A stretch of DNA of 64,000 nucleotides from contig NZ_BOMG01000078.1 of NCBI RefSeq assembly GCF_016862075.1, positions 23,763-87,762 of the forward strand, in the 5' to 3' direction. The DNA is from Actinoplanes couchii. GTDB taxonomy: Bacteria; Actinomycetota; Actinomycetes; Mycobacteriales; Micromonosporaceae. A program made the translations under genes and the position numbers. Below, piece after piece: positions 49,850 through 58,653 of the stretch. Below the pieces are notes generated by a model, which worked only from the letters and a program-made list of their open reading frames with translations, ran no database searches and was not told the DNA's origin. The stretch's first letter is position 1, and every line of letters begins with the position of its first letter.

Positions 49850-50377
49850 TCAACAGTCCCCGGCCGGTCGCTCCCGGATGATCTCGGTGTCGCCGGCCTC
49901 GGTGACCCGGCGGGCGGCCTCGGTGAACCCGGCCTTCTCGGCGACCCGGCCGGACGCGAGGTTGCGGACGTCGTGCACGATCGCCACCTTGGTGATGCCG
50001 GGAAGTGCCGACACGACCCGGGTCAGCGTGCGCACCGCGGCGGTCGTGTGGCCCCGGCCGGCGAACGGGGTGCGCAGCCAGTAACCGATCTCCATGGTGT
50101 CCGGGCCCCGCCGGGTGTGCAGGCCGATGCTGCCGATCAGGTCGCCGATCGTGGTGAAGACCGCGTACTGGAAGTCGGTGCCCTTCTCCCACCGCTGGTC
50201 GGAATCGGCCAGGTAGGCGCGGGCGCTCGCCAGCTCGTAGTCGTCGGCCGCCCACGGCAGGAACGGTTTCAGCTCGGGCAGCGACTCCCGGACCGCGGCG
50301 GTCAGCTCCTCGGCCCAGGCCAGTTCCCAGCGCTTGAGGACCAGGGCGCCGGCGTTGATCATCTCGGGTGGTTCCAT
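49850..50377 (-). CDS. GNAT-family N-acetyltransferase (RimJ/RimL type)
   Basis: A 175-aa acetyltransferase. GYWLRTPFAGRGHTTAAVRT carries the acetyl-CoA loop GRGHT, and NLASGRVAEKAGFTEAARR is the typical final helix with N-x-A-S. Resembles RimL-like enzymes that acetylate protein N-termini or small amines; the target is unknown. It ends 23 bp before the start of the membrane-protein gene on the same strand, so the two may be cotranscribed. Confidence 0.88.
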   Translation of the reverse strand: MEPPEMINAGALVLKRWELAWAEELTAAVRESLPELKPFLPWAADDYELASARAYLADSDQRWEKGTDFQYAVFTTIGDLIGSIGLHTRRGPDTMEIGYWLRTPFAGRGHTTAAVRTLTRVVSALPGITKVAIVHDVRNLASGRVAEKAGFTEAARRVTEAGDTEIIRERPAGDC

Positions 50378-50492
50378 GCCCCGGATTCTGCCGTCCCGGA
50401 ATGATCCGGCGCACGCCTATACCGCTGGGTAGGGACGAGGATCCGGCCGTGGCCGGATCCGCCGGGCGCCGGTGTTGACGAGACTTCAGGGC

Positions 50493-51416
50493 ATGTTGAT
50501 GACGACATCGCCCGGAACCCAGTACCACCACCTCGCCCGCACCCCGTCCCACCGGTGGTGGCGGCCGATCCTCGGTACCGTCGTCCTGCTCGTGCTCGGT
50601 GCCGTCGTCATGCTCGGCTCCTATCTCGCCTACGTGGCGGTCGCCGCGGCCACCGGTCAGCCGGACGGTCCGGACGGCACGGCCAGTTTCGGCCCGCTCG
50701 GCGAACTCGCGATCGGGTTCCTCGCGATCGGCGCCCTGCTGCCGGTGATCATGCTGGTCGCCCGGCTGACCCAGGACCGCCCGGCCGGCAGCCTCTCCTC
50801 GATCGAGGGCCGGATCCGCTGGCGGTGGCTGCTGACGTGCCTGCCGGTCGCGGCGGCCGCCATCACGATCTTCCTGGCCGGTGGCGTGGTGCTGTCCGCA
50901 CTGACGGGAGTCGACGCCGAACTCGACGAGCCGCTCGCCGGATGGGGCCCGTTCCTCACCGCGACGGCGGTCCTGCTCCTGGTGGTGCCGTTCCAGGCGG
51001 CGGCCGAGGAGTACATGTGCCGGGGCTGGCTGCTGCAGGCGGTCGGCTCGGTGATGCGCCGCCCGTGGGTGCCGATCGTCTTCCAGGCTCTGGTCTTCGC
51101 CGCATTGCACGGCTGGGGTACACCGTTCGGCTTCTTCGACCTCGCCGTTTTCGGCACGATTGCCGGCTGGCTGACGGTGCGGACCGGCGGTCTGGAGGCG
51201 GCGATCACCCTGCACGTGATGAACAACCTGTTGAGCAGTGTGATCGCGGCGGCGTTCGGGCAGTTGACGATCGACGAGACCGCGGCGGACATGCCCTGGC
51301 AGATGGCCGCGGTGGACTTCCCGGTGCTGCTCGGATTCGCCGCGGTGATCGTGTGGCTGTTCAACCGCCGGGAGGCGAAGAAGCGGAACTACGAGCTGGT
51401 CGGAAGCGGCCAGTAA
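50493..51416 (+). CDS. CPBP-family intramembrane glutamic protease
   Basis: A 307-aa membrane protein with about seven to eight helices. The CPBP/Abi motifs are AEEYMCRGWL (Glu-Glu-x-x-x-Arg), LHGWG (first His) and ITLHVMNNLL (His-x-x-x-Asn), giving the metal-free glutamate-type active site of Rce1-like proteases. In bacteria such proteins often serve in bacteriocin immunity or membrane-protein turnover. ATG at 50493; the ribosome site (CAGGG) is weak. Confidence 0.88.
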   Translation: MLMTTSPGTQYHHLARTPSHRWWRPILGTVVLLVLGAVVMLGSYLAYVAVAAATGQPDGPDGTASFGPLGELAIGFLAIGALLPVIMLVARLTQDRPAGSLSSIEGRIRWRWLLTCLPVAAAAITIFLAGGVVLSALTGVDAELDEPLAGWGPFLTATAVLLLVVPFQAAAEEYMCRGWLLQAVGSVMRRPWVPIVFQALVFAALHGWGTPFGFFDLAVFGTIAGWLTVRTGGLEAAITLHVMNNLLSSVIAAAFGQLTIDETAADMPWQMAAVDFPVLLGFAAVIVWLFNRREAKKRNYELVGSGQ

Positions 51417-51581
51417 TATGCCGTACCTCTCCAAAGAGGAATAACCGGAATATCGTCGCGCCAAGAAGATCAAATCGGGCAAATTCTGTTAAGAACGTCA
51501 CTATTCACCCCTGTTTTGTTGGAGCCGGGCCCATCGACGTGGTTACCGTCGGCCAGTCCCGCGTTGCGGGCACCGTGATCG

Positions 51582-51742
51582 GACCGCCGAGTCCTGCCGC
51601 CGGTCACGGAACGAAACCTGACGGCAGGAGCGGGGGAACCACTTTTTACGGCGCGTGGAATCTTGCGCCTTGGGGTGAAGCCGTGTGTGTGACACGGCCG
51701 GGATTGATCGTCCCGAACCCGACAGCTCACCTCGTAGGCGTG
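51582..51742 (+). promoter_or_regulatory. Cyclic di-AMP riboswitch (ydaO/yuaA leader)
   Basis: The conserved blocks of this riboswitch occur in order: GAGTCCTGCCG (51589 on), GGCAGGAGCGGGGGAACCA (51623 on), TTGGGGTGAAGCC (51670 on), GGCCGGGATTGATCGTCC, and CCGAACCCGACAGCTCACCT followed by CGTAGGC (51713-51739). It ends 14 bases before the start of a secreted LysM protein, the usual target in actinobacteria. The ligand-bound form normally lowers expression of such cell-wall hydrolases. Boundaries are approximate. Confidence 0.92.
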
Positions 51743-51753
51743 GAGGATCCCCC

Positions 51754-52308
51754 ATGTCTCGGATCGGTAGTAGACGAGTGCGCCTTGCCCTGACCATGGT
51801 CACGGCGGGAATCACCGGAGCCGGCATCGTCCTGAGCGGCGCCTCCCCGGCGAGCGCGGCGGCCCGGCAGGTCAACTGGGACGTCGTCGCCAAGTGCGAG
51901 TCCGGCGGCCGCTGGAACATCAACACCGGCAACGGGTACTACGGCGGCCTGCAGTTCAGCCGCAGCACGTGGAAGTCCAACGGCGGCGGCAAGTACGCCT
52001 CCACCGCCGACAAGGCCAGCAAGGCCGAGCAGATCACCATCGCGAACAAGATCCACGCGAAGCGCGGTCTCAGCCCGTGGCCGACGTGCGGCAAGAAGAA
52101 GGGCGTCTACAAGAAGGTCACGGCGAAGAAGCCGTCGGCCTCGAAACCGTCCACCGCCAAGACCTACGTGGTCCGCTCCGGGGACACCCTCGCCTCGATC
52201 GCCAAGAAGCACAAGATCAATGGCGGTTGGCGTACGCTCTTCGCATTGAACAAGAGCATTCTCGACAGCCCGAGCCAGATCTTCCCCGGGCAGCGCATCA
52301 AGCTCTGA
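51754..52308 (+). CDS. Secreted transglycosylase-like (Rpf-type) protein with LysM domain
   Basis: A 184-aa cell-wall protein. Signal peptide 1-34 or so (basic SRRVRLALTM, cleavage after ASAA). Transglycosylase/resuscitation-promoting-factor domain about 37-110: NWDVVAKCESGGRWNIN holds the catalytic Glu, GYYGGLQFSRSTW the fold signature. A Lys/Ser/Pro linker follows, then a LysM peptidoglycan-binding domain, about 135-184 (YVVRSGDTLASIAKKHKING). Probable peptidoglycan hydrolase in growth or spore resuscitation. GGAGG precedes the ATG. Controlled by the c-di-AMP riboswitch directly upstream. Confidence 0.95.
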   Translation: MSRIGSRRVRLALTMVTAGITGAGIVLSGASPASAAARQVNWDVVAKCESGGRWNINTGNGYYGGLQFSRSTWKSNGGGKYASTADKASKAEQITIANKIHAKRGLSPWPTCGKKKGVYKKVTAKKPSASKPSTAKTYVVRSGDTLASIAKKHKINGGWRTLFALNKSILDSPSQIFPGQRIKL

Positions 52309-52316
52309 CCCCGGAT

Positions 52317-53270
52317 GTGATCGGCGCGCTGTCGGCCAGGTTCGACGTCGCACCCGCGCTCGCCTGCGCGCCGATCACCCTCGGCCTGATGAACCAGAAC
52401 TGGCGCTGGACGACCGCGTCCGGGGACTACGCCGTCAAGCGGTTGCGGGACGCCGGCCCGGATGCGGTCCGCCGTCAGCAGCAGGTCCTACCGGTGCTGG
52501 CGGCGCACGGCATCCCGGTCGCGGTGCCGTTCGGTCTGACCGAACTGGACGGCGACTGGTACACGATCGCCCCGTGGCTGCCCGGTGAGCACGTCCACGG
52601 CACCGGCCTCAGCCTGTCCGCGTGTCACGAACTCGGGCGGGTCGTCGGCCTGGTCCACACCGTGCTGCGCGAGGCGCTTCCCGTCGCTGGACCGTCCACA
52701 CTGCCGCCGGCGCGGTCGGTTTCGGACACGATCACCGAGTTCGAACGGCTCGCGGCCGCCACCGGGGACACCGCGTTCGACAGGTTCGCCCGCGCCGAGA
52801 TCGGGCGGCGGCTCCGGCTGCTGCCGTCGATCGCACACCTGCGGCCGGAACCGGGAGCCGAGGACCCGATCGGCTGGACACACGGCGATCTGACCCCGCT
52901 CAACCTGCTCTTCACCGGATCGGACGTGACCGGGATCCTCGACTGGGACCGGCTCGCCGCGCGACCCTACGGGCGGGAGGTCATCCGTACGGCCGCAATC
53001 GTCTTTTTGTCCCGGGAAGGTCTCGATCTCGACCGGGTGTCGGCTTTCAGCGCCGGATATCGCAGCCGGGTCGCCATCTCCGGCGAGGCGTTGCGGGACG
53101 CCGCCCACCGCCGCTGGTGGGAATACGCCACGGACACGTATTTTCTGCGCCGGCACTACGACCAGGGCGACAGCGGCTGTGACCACCTGTTCCGCAGCTC
53201 CTCGGCCCTGCTGCGCTGGTGGACCGAGAATCGGGAACGGGTCGCCGGATCGCTCACCGGATTTCGCTGA
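52317..53270 (+). CDS. Aminoglycoside-phosphotransferase-like (APH) kinase
   Basis: A 317-aa small-molecule kinase of the APH/choline kinase fold. YAVKRLRD holds the ATP lysine, THGDLTPLNLLF is Brenner's motif with catalytic Asp, and GILDWDRLAARPYGREV the metal-binding Asp segment. I chose the GTG at 52317, 8 bp after the previous stop, since the frame upstream is antiparallel noise. Homoserine kinase-like or antibiotic phosphotransferase roles are equally possible from sequence. Its end overlaps the convergent epoxide hydrolase gene by 17 bp. Confidence 0.85.
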   Translation: MIGALSARFDVAPALACAPITLGLMNQNWRWTTASGDYAVKRLRDAGPDAVRRQQQVLPVLAAHGIPVAVPFGLTELDGDWYTIAPWLPGEHVHGTGLSLSACHELGRVVGLVHTVLREALPVAGPSTLPPARSVSDTITEFERLAAATGDTAFDRFARAEIGRRLRLLPSIAHLRPEPGAEDPIGWTHGDLTPLNLLFTGSDVTGILDWDRLAARPYGREVIRTAAIVFLSREGLDLDRVSAFSAGYRSRVAISGEALRDAAHRRWWEYATDTYFLRRHYDQGDSGCDHLFRSSSALLRWWTENRERVAGSLTGFR

Positions 53271-54354
53271 AGAACGCGCACAGGTCGCCGATCAACAATT
53301 CCGGGACCTCCAGGGCGGGGAAATGGCCGCCGCGATCGTGTTCGGCCCAGAAACGGATGTCCGGATAACGGCGCGCCGCCCACCGCCGGGACGGGCGGGG
53401 CGATTCCCGAGCGAAGATCGAAGCCCCTGCCGGTACGTTCACCGGAGTCACGTCCCGGCCGTCGATCCACGCGCCGACCCGCTCGATGCTCTCCGCGTAG
53501 AGACGGGCCGAGGAGGCCGCCGTGCCGGTCAGCCAGTACAGCGTCACCTGGTCCAGCACCTGGTCCCGGGTCAGGCCGTCACCCCAGGACAGCAGTTTCT
53601 CGGCCATCCACGCGCACAGGCCGGTGGGGGAGTCCAGCAGCGCGTACCCGATCGTCTGCGGCGCGGTCCGGTGCATCTCCGAGTAGCCCGACTCGTTCCG
53701 GCCACGCCGGTGCGCCTCGTCCCGGGCGGCCTGTTCGGAATCGGTCAGGACGTCGTCGGGCGCCGGACCGGCCAGCGGTGGGATCAGGTGGATGCCGGCG
53801 ACCTGCTCCGGATGCCGGGCGGCCAGACAGCTGGAGATGCTGGTGCCCCAGTCGCTGCCGGCCGCCCCGTAGCGCCGGTAGCCCAGGCCCGCCATCAGCT
53901 TCGCCCAGGTGCCGGCGATCCGCTCGATACCCCAGCCCGGCTCGAACGGCTTGTCACTGAACCCGTAACCGGGCAGAGACGGGATCACCACGTCGAACCC
54001 GGCGTCGGTCAGCGGTTTCGCCAGTCCCGCCAGTTCCAGCACCGACCCGGGCCAGCCGTGCGTGAGGATCAGCGGAAACGCACCCGGTTCCGGCGACCGG
54101 GCATGCAGAAAATGAATGCCGAGACCGTCCACATCGGCCCGGAACTGCCCGACGGCGTCGAGTTGCCGCTCAGCCTCCCGCCAGTCGTAGCCGTCCACCC
54201 AGTAGGCGCAGAGCTCCCGCACCGTCTGCACCGGAATCCCCTGCCCCCAGCCGGCCACGGGGGAGGCCTCCGGCCAGCGGGCGTTGTGGATCCGCTGTCT
54301 AAGCTCAGCGAGATGGGAGTCCGGCACCCGGTGATGGAACGGCTCGATCCTCAT
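53254..54354 (-). CDS. Epoxide hydrolase (EHN domain plus alpha/beta hydrolase)
   Basis: A 366-aa enzyme. The N-terminal epoxide-hydrolase domain (FHHRVPDSHLAELRQRIHNA) leads into the alpha/beta hydrolase fold: LTHGWPGS oxyanion block, GSDWGTSI with the nucleophile Asp, two tyrosine-bearing lid segments, and HDRGGHFPALE with the catalytic His. Converts epoxides to diols, as juvenile-hormone or microsomal-type hydrolases do; substrate unknown. The ATG at 54354 gives the normal family start; the open frame extends 44 codons upstream without coding character. Confidence 0.92.
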   Translation of the reverse strand: MRIEPFHHRVPDSHLAELRQRIHNARWPEASPVAGWGQGIPVQTVRELCAYWVDGYDWREAERQLDAVGQFRADVDGLGIHFLHARSPEPGAFPLILTHGWPGSVLELAGLAKPLTDAGFDVVIPSLPGYGFSDKPFEPGWGIERIAGTWAKLMAGLGYRRYGAAGSDWGTSISSCLAARHPEQVAGIHLIPPLAGPAPDDVLTDSEQAARDEAHRRGRNESGYSEMHRTAPQTIGYALLDSPTGLCAWMAEKLLSWGDGLTRDQVLDQVTLYWLTGTAASSARLYAESIERVGAWIDGRDVTPVNVPAGASIFARESPRPSRRWAARRYPDIRFWAEHDRGGHFPALEVPELLIGDLCAFFSEIR

Positions 54355-54419
54355 CGGTCGATTGTCCTCGATCCAGGTGCACGGGCCGTCGTCATCACGT
54401 CTCTGCTGGGGGAGGCCAC

Positions 54420-54626
54420 GTGACCCGCCGCGCCAAGCCCGTCCCGCCGCCCGGCGCTCCCGACCACCACGCCGAGTCCGTCGCACGGGATCCTGCTCCT
54501 GCCTCTGGCGAGCACGTCGCGGCTGTCCGGCGGGACATGCTCGACCATCTGCGCCGGACCTGGGGATTCACCGGCGACCTGACCTGGCGGGAGACCGGCC
54601 CCGACTCGTGGGTCGCCACATGTTGA
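54420..54626 (+). CDS. Small protein translationally coupled to the leucine-rich-repeat-variant gene
   Basis: A 68-aa frame with GGGGGAGG six bases before its GTG, the best ribosome site in the area. The N-terminal half is Pro/Ala-rich and the second half (MLDHLRRTWGFTGDLTWRE) looks folded. Its stop (54624-54626) overlaps the ATG of the next gene (54620), so the two are read as a coupled pair. No known family. Real coding is likely from the ribosome site and coupling. Confidence 0.58.
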   Translation: MTRRAKPVPPPGAPDHHAESVARDPAPASGEHVAAVRRDMLDHLRRTWGFTGDLTWRETGPDSWVATC

Positions 54627-56173
54627 TCAACGCGCTGGTGGACGGGCTGGTGAAGAACCCGGCGCTGCCGGAGACCCTGGTGCGGCGGCTCATCCGATGG
54701 CGGGGCGGGTCCGGCGGGATCGCCGGGCGGGACGACCTCAGCGCCGTGACCGTCGAGGAGATCATCACCACCGGTGACCACCGTATTCTTCACACCCTGG
54801 CGCTCAACCAGGCCATGTCGGGCGAGGTGAAGCTGCGACTCGCCCGGCTGGGGGATCCGAGCGTGCGGGCGGCACTCGCGCTCCGGTCCGAGCACGGGCC
54901 GAGGGAACTCTTCGAGCTGCTGGCGGGCGACTCGGGCAAATCAGTCAAGGAGTATCTGGCCCAGAACGGCCGGGTGCCGGAGGACATCCGGGCTCGGTTG
55001 GCCGACGATCCCGATCCGAAGATCCGGGCGACGCTCGCACAGTACTGGAACGGGGCGCCGGAACAGATCCGGCGAAAGTTGCTCACCGACCCGTCGCCGG
55101 AGGTGCGGGCCGCGGCCTGCTCCACCTACTTCCGGTTCCTGCCCCACCCGACACCACCCGCCGACCTGGTCCCGGCCCTCCTCGCCGACCCGCTCACCCG
55201 AGCCGGAGCCGCCCGCCACGCAGTCCTGACCCCGCCGCCCCACCCGGCCCACCCGGCGCGGCCGACCGCAGACCCGGCCCATGCCGCGCAGCCGGGTGCG
55301 GGTCGGGGTCGTCCCGTGCGGCCGACCGCGGAGCCGGGCCTTGTCGCGGGGCTGGTTGCTGATCCGGACTATCAGGTGCGGCGGGAGCTCGCCCGGCATC
55401 CGACTCTGCCGCCCGCGGCCAGGGACCTTCTGGCTGTGGATTCCAGCGCGGCCGTCCAGGTTGTGCTCTTCGGCCGGGAGGATTTGCCGGCGCACCTGCG
55501 GTGGGCGATCCACGAGTTCGTCGAGCGGCGGGCGGCGAACCCCGTCGACCTGGTGAGCAGTGACCTGGAGGATGATCTGCTGGAACAGGTCATCGAGGAC
55601 AACATGGCCATCGACGAGCTGCGGCTGGGCTCGCTGCCGTGGGTGACCGCGGATCCGCTGCCGCACGTCACCTCCCGGTACATCGGGTTTCGAGTGGCCG
55701 CCGCGCGCGCCGCCGACACCCTTCCGCCGGAGGCCGTCCGGACCCTGTTGGACGATGAGGATCTCGACGTCCGGCGAACGGTGCTGTCCCACGCCCCGCA
55801 CCTGGTCGAACCGGCCACCGCTGAGCAGATCGAGCGGGAGTGGTCCAGCAGGCGCCGCAAGGTTCGGTGGCGGCCCGCCGACAGCTACCCGTTCCCGCCG
55901 GAGTCGTTGCGCCACTTCGCGACCGACCCGAACCCGCGGATCCGCGATCTCGCCGTGACCGATCCTGATCTCCCGGTCCCGGTGCTGACCGCCCTGGCCG
56001 CCGACACCGACCCGAGCGTGCGCCAGGTGGTCGCCGGGCATCCCCGGTTGCCGGTCGAGGTCCTGCTCACCCTCCTCGAGGACGACGCCGGGCACGTGGC
56101 GACAGCCGCTGCCGCGTCACCGTCACTGCCACTCCCGACGATGGAGGAGATCCTCAACCGCGCCGGCCTCTGA
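54620..56173 (+). CDS. Leucine-rich repeat variant (LRV/HEAT-like) protein
   Basis: A 517-aa helical-repeat protein. Units of about 22-24 residues with the pattern D-P-x-x-x-V-R-x-x-[LA]-A recur throughout (GDPSVRAALALR, DPDPKIRATLAQ, DPSPEVRAAACS, DPDYQVRRELARHP, DTDPSVRQVVAGHP), as in LRV and HEAT solenoids that bind partner proteins. A Pro/Ala/His stretch near 190-235 (HPAHPARPTADPAHAAQPGA) is low-complexity and interrupts the solenoid. No signal peptide. Coupled to the small protein upstream, its possible partner. Function unknown. Confidence 0.85.
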   Translation: MLINALVDGLVKNPALPETLVRRLIRWRGGSGGIAGRDDLSAVTVEEIITTGDHRILHTLALNQAMSGEVKLRLARLGDPSVRAALALRSEHGPRELFELLAGDSGKSVKEYLAQNGRVPEDIRARLADDPDPKIRATLAQYWNGAPEQIRRKLLTDPSPEVRAAACSTYFRFLPHPTPPADLVPALLADPLTRAGAARHAVLTPPPHPAHPARPTADPAHAAQPGAGRGRPVRPTAEPGLVAGLVADPDYQVRRELARHPTLPPAARDLLAVDSSAAVQVVLFGREDLPAHLRWAIHEFVERRAANPVDLVSSDLEDDLLEQVIEDNMAIDELRLGSLPWVTADPLPHVTSRYIGFRVAAARAADTLPPEAVRTLLDDEDLDVRRTVLSHAPHLVEPATAEQIEREWSSRRRKVRWRPADSYPFPPESLRHFATDPNPRIRDLAVTDPDLPVPVLTALAADTDPSVRQVVAGHPRLPVEVLLTLLEDDAGHVATAAAASPSLPLPTMEEILNRAGL

Positions 56174-56213
56174 CAAGACCGCGGCCCGCCAGCCCGCCGG
56201 CCCGTCGATGACG

Positions 56214-57170
56214 TCAGTTCCAGCTGGTGGCGGTTACGGCGGCCGTCTTGCAGTTCTCGCACAGGTAGAGGCTGCGGAAACCGTCGCCGTGTTCGCGGAC
56301 CATGCTCGTCACCGTGGCGACGTGGAACATCAGGCGCTCGCACTTCGGGCATGCCGGGTTCGGGTACAACCCGATCGGCGGTCCGCCCGCCGTGCCGACC
56401 ACACCCGGCGTGGAGTGGATGTGGCCGTTGGAGTAGACCAGGCCGGGACCATATGGCCGGAGCACCACACGGCCGAGGCCGAACGACCGATCGTCCTGGA
56501 ACGTGAACCCGTCGTCGTCTTCCTCGTCATCCTCCCCGTCCGTCAGTTCGACGAGCACGTCGTGATAGCGGCCGCCCGGATCGACGGCGGCGAACAGCGT
56601 CCACCGATCGGTCGACTCGGGCGCCACCAGGTGGGCGTGCGTCGCCGGCCAGGACGGCAGGCCGGGGATCTCGTCGAGCCGCACCGACAGGTAGTGCCAG
56701 ACCGCCGGAGCATCCGCGACGACAGAGATCGGCAGCCCGACCGGATGATCCGCCCCGGGGAATCCGCCCACCTCCAGGAAGATCGCCCGCCGCTCGGGAG
56801 TGAACCGCCGCTCGGCCGGCCCGTGCGGGGGAACCCAGAGGCCACAGTCCTCGAACTCCGAGCGGTCACCACCGGCCCGCACCCGCTCGGCGACCGCGGT
56901 CAGCGCCGCCGGAGTGCCGATCGCCGCGAGCATCCACGCGGACCGGAAGTCGTCGGCGGGCCGCCCGGCCAGGATCTCCACACACCGGTCCGAGGCACCG
57001 GCGAACAGCACGCACAGGTCGTCATAATTCACCTCGAAGCGGTCGGCGAACGACTCGGCGACCGTCTCCTGAAATGGCCGGAACTGATCAGGGTCGGTGC
57101 CGGCCAGCCGCGCGAAGTCGTCACTGCTCGCGGGCAGCTGATCGAGCAGCGCCGCTACGTCGGGAACCAT
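56214..57170 (-). CDS. Hypothetical protein, DUF1963-like with zinc ribbon
   Basis: A 318-aa soluble protein. The middle resembles DUF1963-type beta-rich proteins (GLPISVVADAPAVWHYLSVR). A Glu/Asp run (DGEDDEEDDDG) divides it, and CPKC about 40 residues before CENC near the C-terminus can form a zinc ribbon. ATG start at 57170; the next gene in the same direction starts upstream at 58175 and ends 9 bp before this one, so they may be cotranscribed. Function unknown. Confidence 0.72.
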   Translation of the reverse strand: MVPDVAALLDQLPASSDDFARLAGTDPDQFRPFQETVAESFADRFEVNYDDLCVLFAGASDRCVEILAGRPADDFRSAWMLAAIGTPAALTAVAERVRAGGDRSEFEDCGLWVPPHGPAERRFTPERRAIFLEVGGFPGADHPVGLPISVVADAPAVWHYLSVRLDEIPGLPSWPATHAHLVAPESTDRWTLFAAVDPGGRYHDVLVELTDGEDDEEDDDGFTFQDDRSFGLGRVVLRPYGPGLVYSNGHIHSTPGVVGTAGGPPIGLYPNPACPKCERLMFHVATVTSMVREHGDGFRSLYLCENCKTAAVTATSWN

Positions 57171-57179
57171 GCCCCGAGG

Positions 57180-58175
57180 CTATCGGCCGGGTCCGACATC
57201 TTCTCCCTCGTACAGAAGCCGCAGGGATTGTGCCGTTGATCTCATCATCTCGCGCAGGGCCGGCGGCGCGAGCACCTCGATGTCGCCGCCGAGGCGCAGG
57301 AACTCGGCGTGGGCGTGGTTGATCGACTCGATCGGGAGGGTGACCGTGGTCCAGCCGTCGTCGTCCGGTGGCCCGACGGCGGCGTCGACCTCGCGGGACA
57401 TCGCGCGTGTCATCAGGTAGGGGATGCGGCTGAGCGCGGCGGGCGCGAGCCGGACGGTGGCGTGGTCGCGGTGCAGTCGCCGTTCGAAGTCGACGGCCCA
57501 CTCGGCCCAGGTCGCGGCGAGATCGAAATCGGACGGCCGCTCGAAGGTCTCATCGAGGACGGTGAGTTCCAGAACCGTCGCCACCCGATAGGTCCGGATG
57601 TCCTGGCCGGCCAGAGCGAGGAAATACCAGACCCCGGCTTTCAGTACGATCCCCAACGGCGAGACGACGCGCTCGACCTCGCGGGGTTCGCGCCAGCGCC
57701 GGTACCGCATCCGCACCCGCCGCCGGTTCCACACCGCTCCGGCCAGCGCGGCCAGCTCCGGATGGCTCTCGGTCTCCCGGAACCAGCCCGCCGGGTCGAG
57801 GTGGAACCGGTCCCGGATCTCGTCGACGTGCCTGCTCAGCCGGGCCGGGAGCGCGGCACGCAGCTTGAGTTCGGCGGTGGTCAGCACCGCGCCGAGGCCG
57901 AGTTCGGCGGCGGCCGACGGCACCCCGGCCAGGAAGATCGATCCGGCCTCCTGCTCGGTGAGCCCGGTCAGCTTCGTCCGGTAGCCGTCGACCAGCTGAT
58001 ATCCGCCGTTCGCGCCCAGCTCGGCGTAGACCGGCACGCCCGCCGCGCCGAGCGCCTCGATGTCGCGGTAGACGGTCCGGATCGAGACGCCCAGCTCGCC
58101 GGCGATCTGGTGCGCGGTGAGCCGGCCCCGGTCCTGGAGCAGCAGGACCACCGAAAGGAGTCGACTGGCACGCAT
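57180..58175 (-). CDS. WYL-domain (YafY-type) transcriptional regulator
   Basis: A 331-aa regulator: N-terminal HTH_11 (LLLQDRGRLTAHQIAGELGV, SIRTVYRDIEALGAAGVPV), WYL domain about 140-230 (the YFLALAG segment replaces the classical WYL triad), and the WCX C-terminal domain (LRLGGDIEVLAPPALREMM). WYL proteins sense nucleic-acid-derived or other small ligands. It diverges from the VOC protein at 58244 across 68 bp, a frequent pairing in actinomycetes, and probably controls that gene. Confidence 0.93.
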   Translation of the reverse strand: MRASRLLSVVLLLQDRGRLTAHQIAGELGVSIRTVYRDIEALGAAGVPVYAELGANGGYQLVDGYRTKLTGLTEQEAGSIFLAGVPSAAAELGLGAVLTTAELKLRAALPARLSRHVDEIRDRFHLDPAGWFRETESHPELAALAGAVWNRRRVRMRYRRWREPREVERVVSPLGIVLKAGVWYFLALAGQDIRTYRVATVLELTVLDETFERPSDFDLAATWAEWAVDFERRLHRDHATVRLAPAALSRIPYLMTRAMSREVDAAVGPPDDDGWTTVTLPIESINHAHAEFLRLGGDIEVLAPPALREMMRSTAQSLRLLYEGEDVGPGR

Positions 58176-58243
58176 TCCCAGAAGACTGCCACAAGATGTC
58201 AGTCATGGCTGACAGGGTGGGTGCTGACGAAAGGGGCACCACC

Positions 58244-58606
58244 ATGGCACTCGCCACGTACACCGGCTTCTCCCTGGACTGCGACGACCCGGCGGCGCTG
58301 TCCGACTTCTACGTGAAGTTGCTCGGCATGGAGGTGGCCTACACCAGTGACGAGTTCATCTACCTGGGTGCTCCCGGCAACGGCATCGGATTTGTGAAGG
58401 TGGCGAAGTACGTGCCGCCGACATGGCCGGAATCGGACGTGCCGAAGCAGGCGCACATCGAGCTGGGGGTCGCGGAACTGGAGGCCGGCGAGGCCGCGAT
58501 CCTGGCCATCGGCGCGACGAAGCCGGAGCACCAGCCGCAGCCGGACCGCTGGCGGGTGCTGCTCGACCCGGCCGGCCACCCGTTCTGCATCTCCGTCATG
58601 GGCTGA
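58244..58606 (+). CDS. VOC-family protein (glyoxalase/bleomycin-resistance fold)
   Basis: A 120-aa single-domain VOC protein. Start block FSLDCDDPAALSDFYVKLLG and end block VLLDPAGHPFCISVMG are typical, and HIELGV supplies a histidine-glutamate metal site. AAAGGGG lies before the ATG at 58244. Likely target of the divergent WYL regulator. Possible roles are small-molecule detoxification or metal-dependent isomerisation; substrate unknown. Confidence 0.9.
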   Translation: MALATYTGFSLDCDDPAALSDFYVKLLGMEVAYTSDEFIYLGAPGNGIGFVKVAKYVPPTWPESDVPKQAHIELGVAELEAGEAAILAIGATKPEHQPQPDRWRVLLDPAGHPFCISVMG

Positions 58607-58615
58607 CTTCAGCAA

Positions 58616-58650
58616 CGGAACAGGGGGTGACGTGGTCACCCCCTGTTCCG
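58616..58650. terminator. Bidirectional stem-loop terminator
   Basis: A perfect 16-bp inverted repeat, CGGAACAGGGGGTGAC (58616-58631) with its complement (58635-58650) around the 3-nt loop GTG, exactly between two convergent genes (stops at 58606 and 58654). Confidence 0.93.
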
Positions 58651-58653
58651 CCG

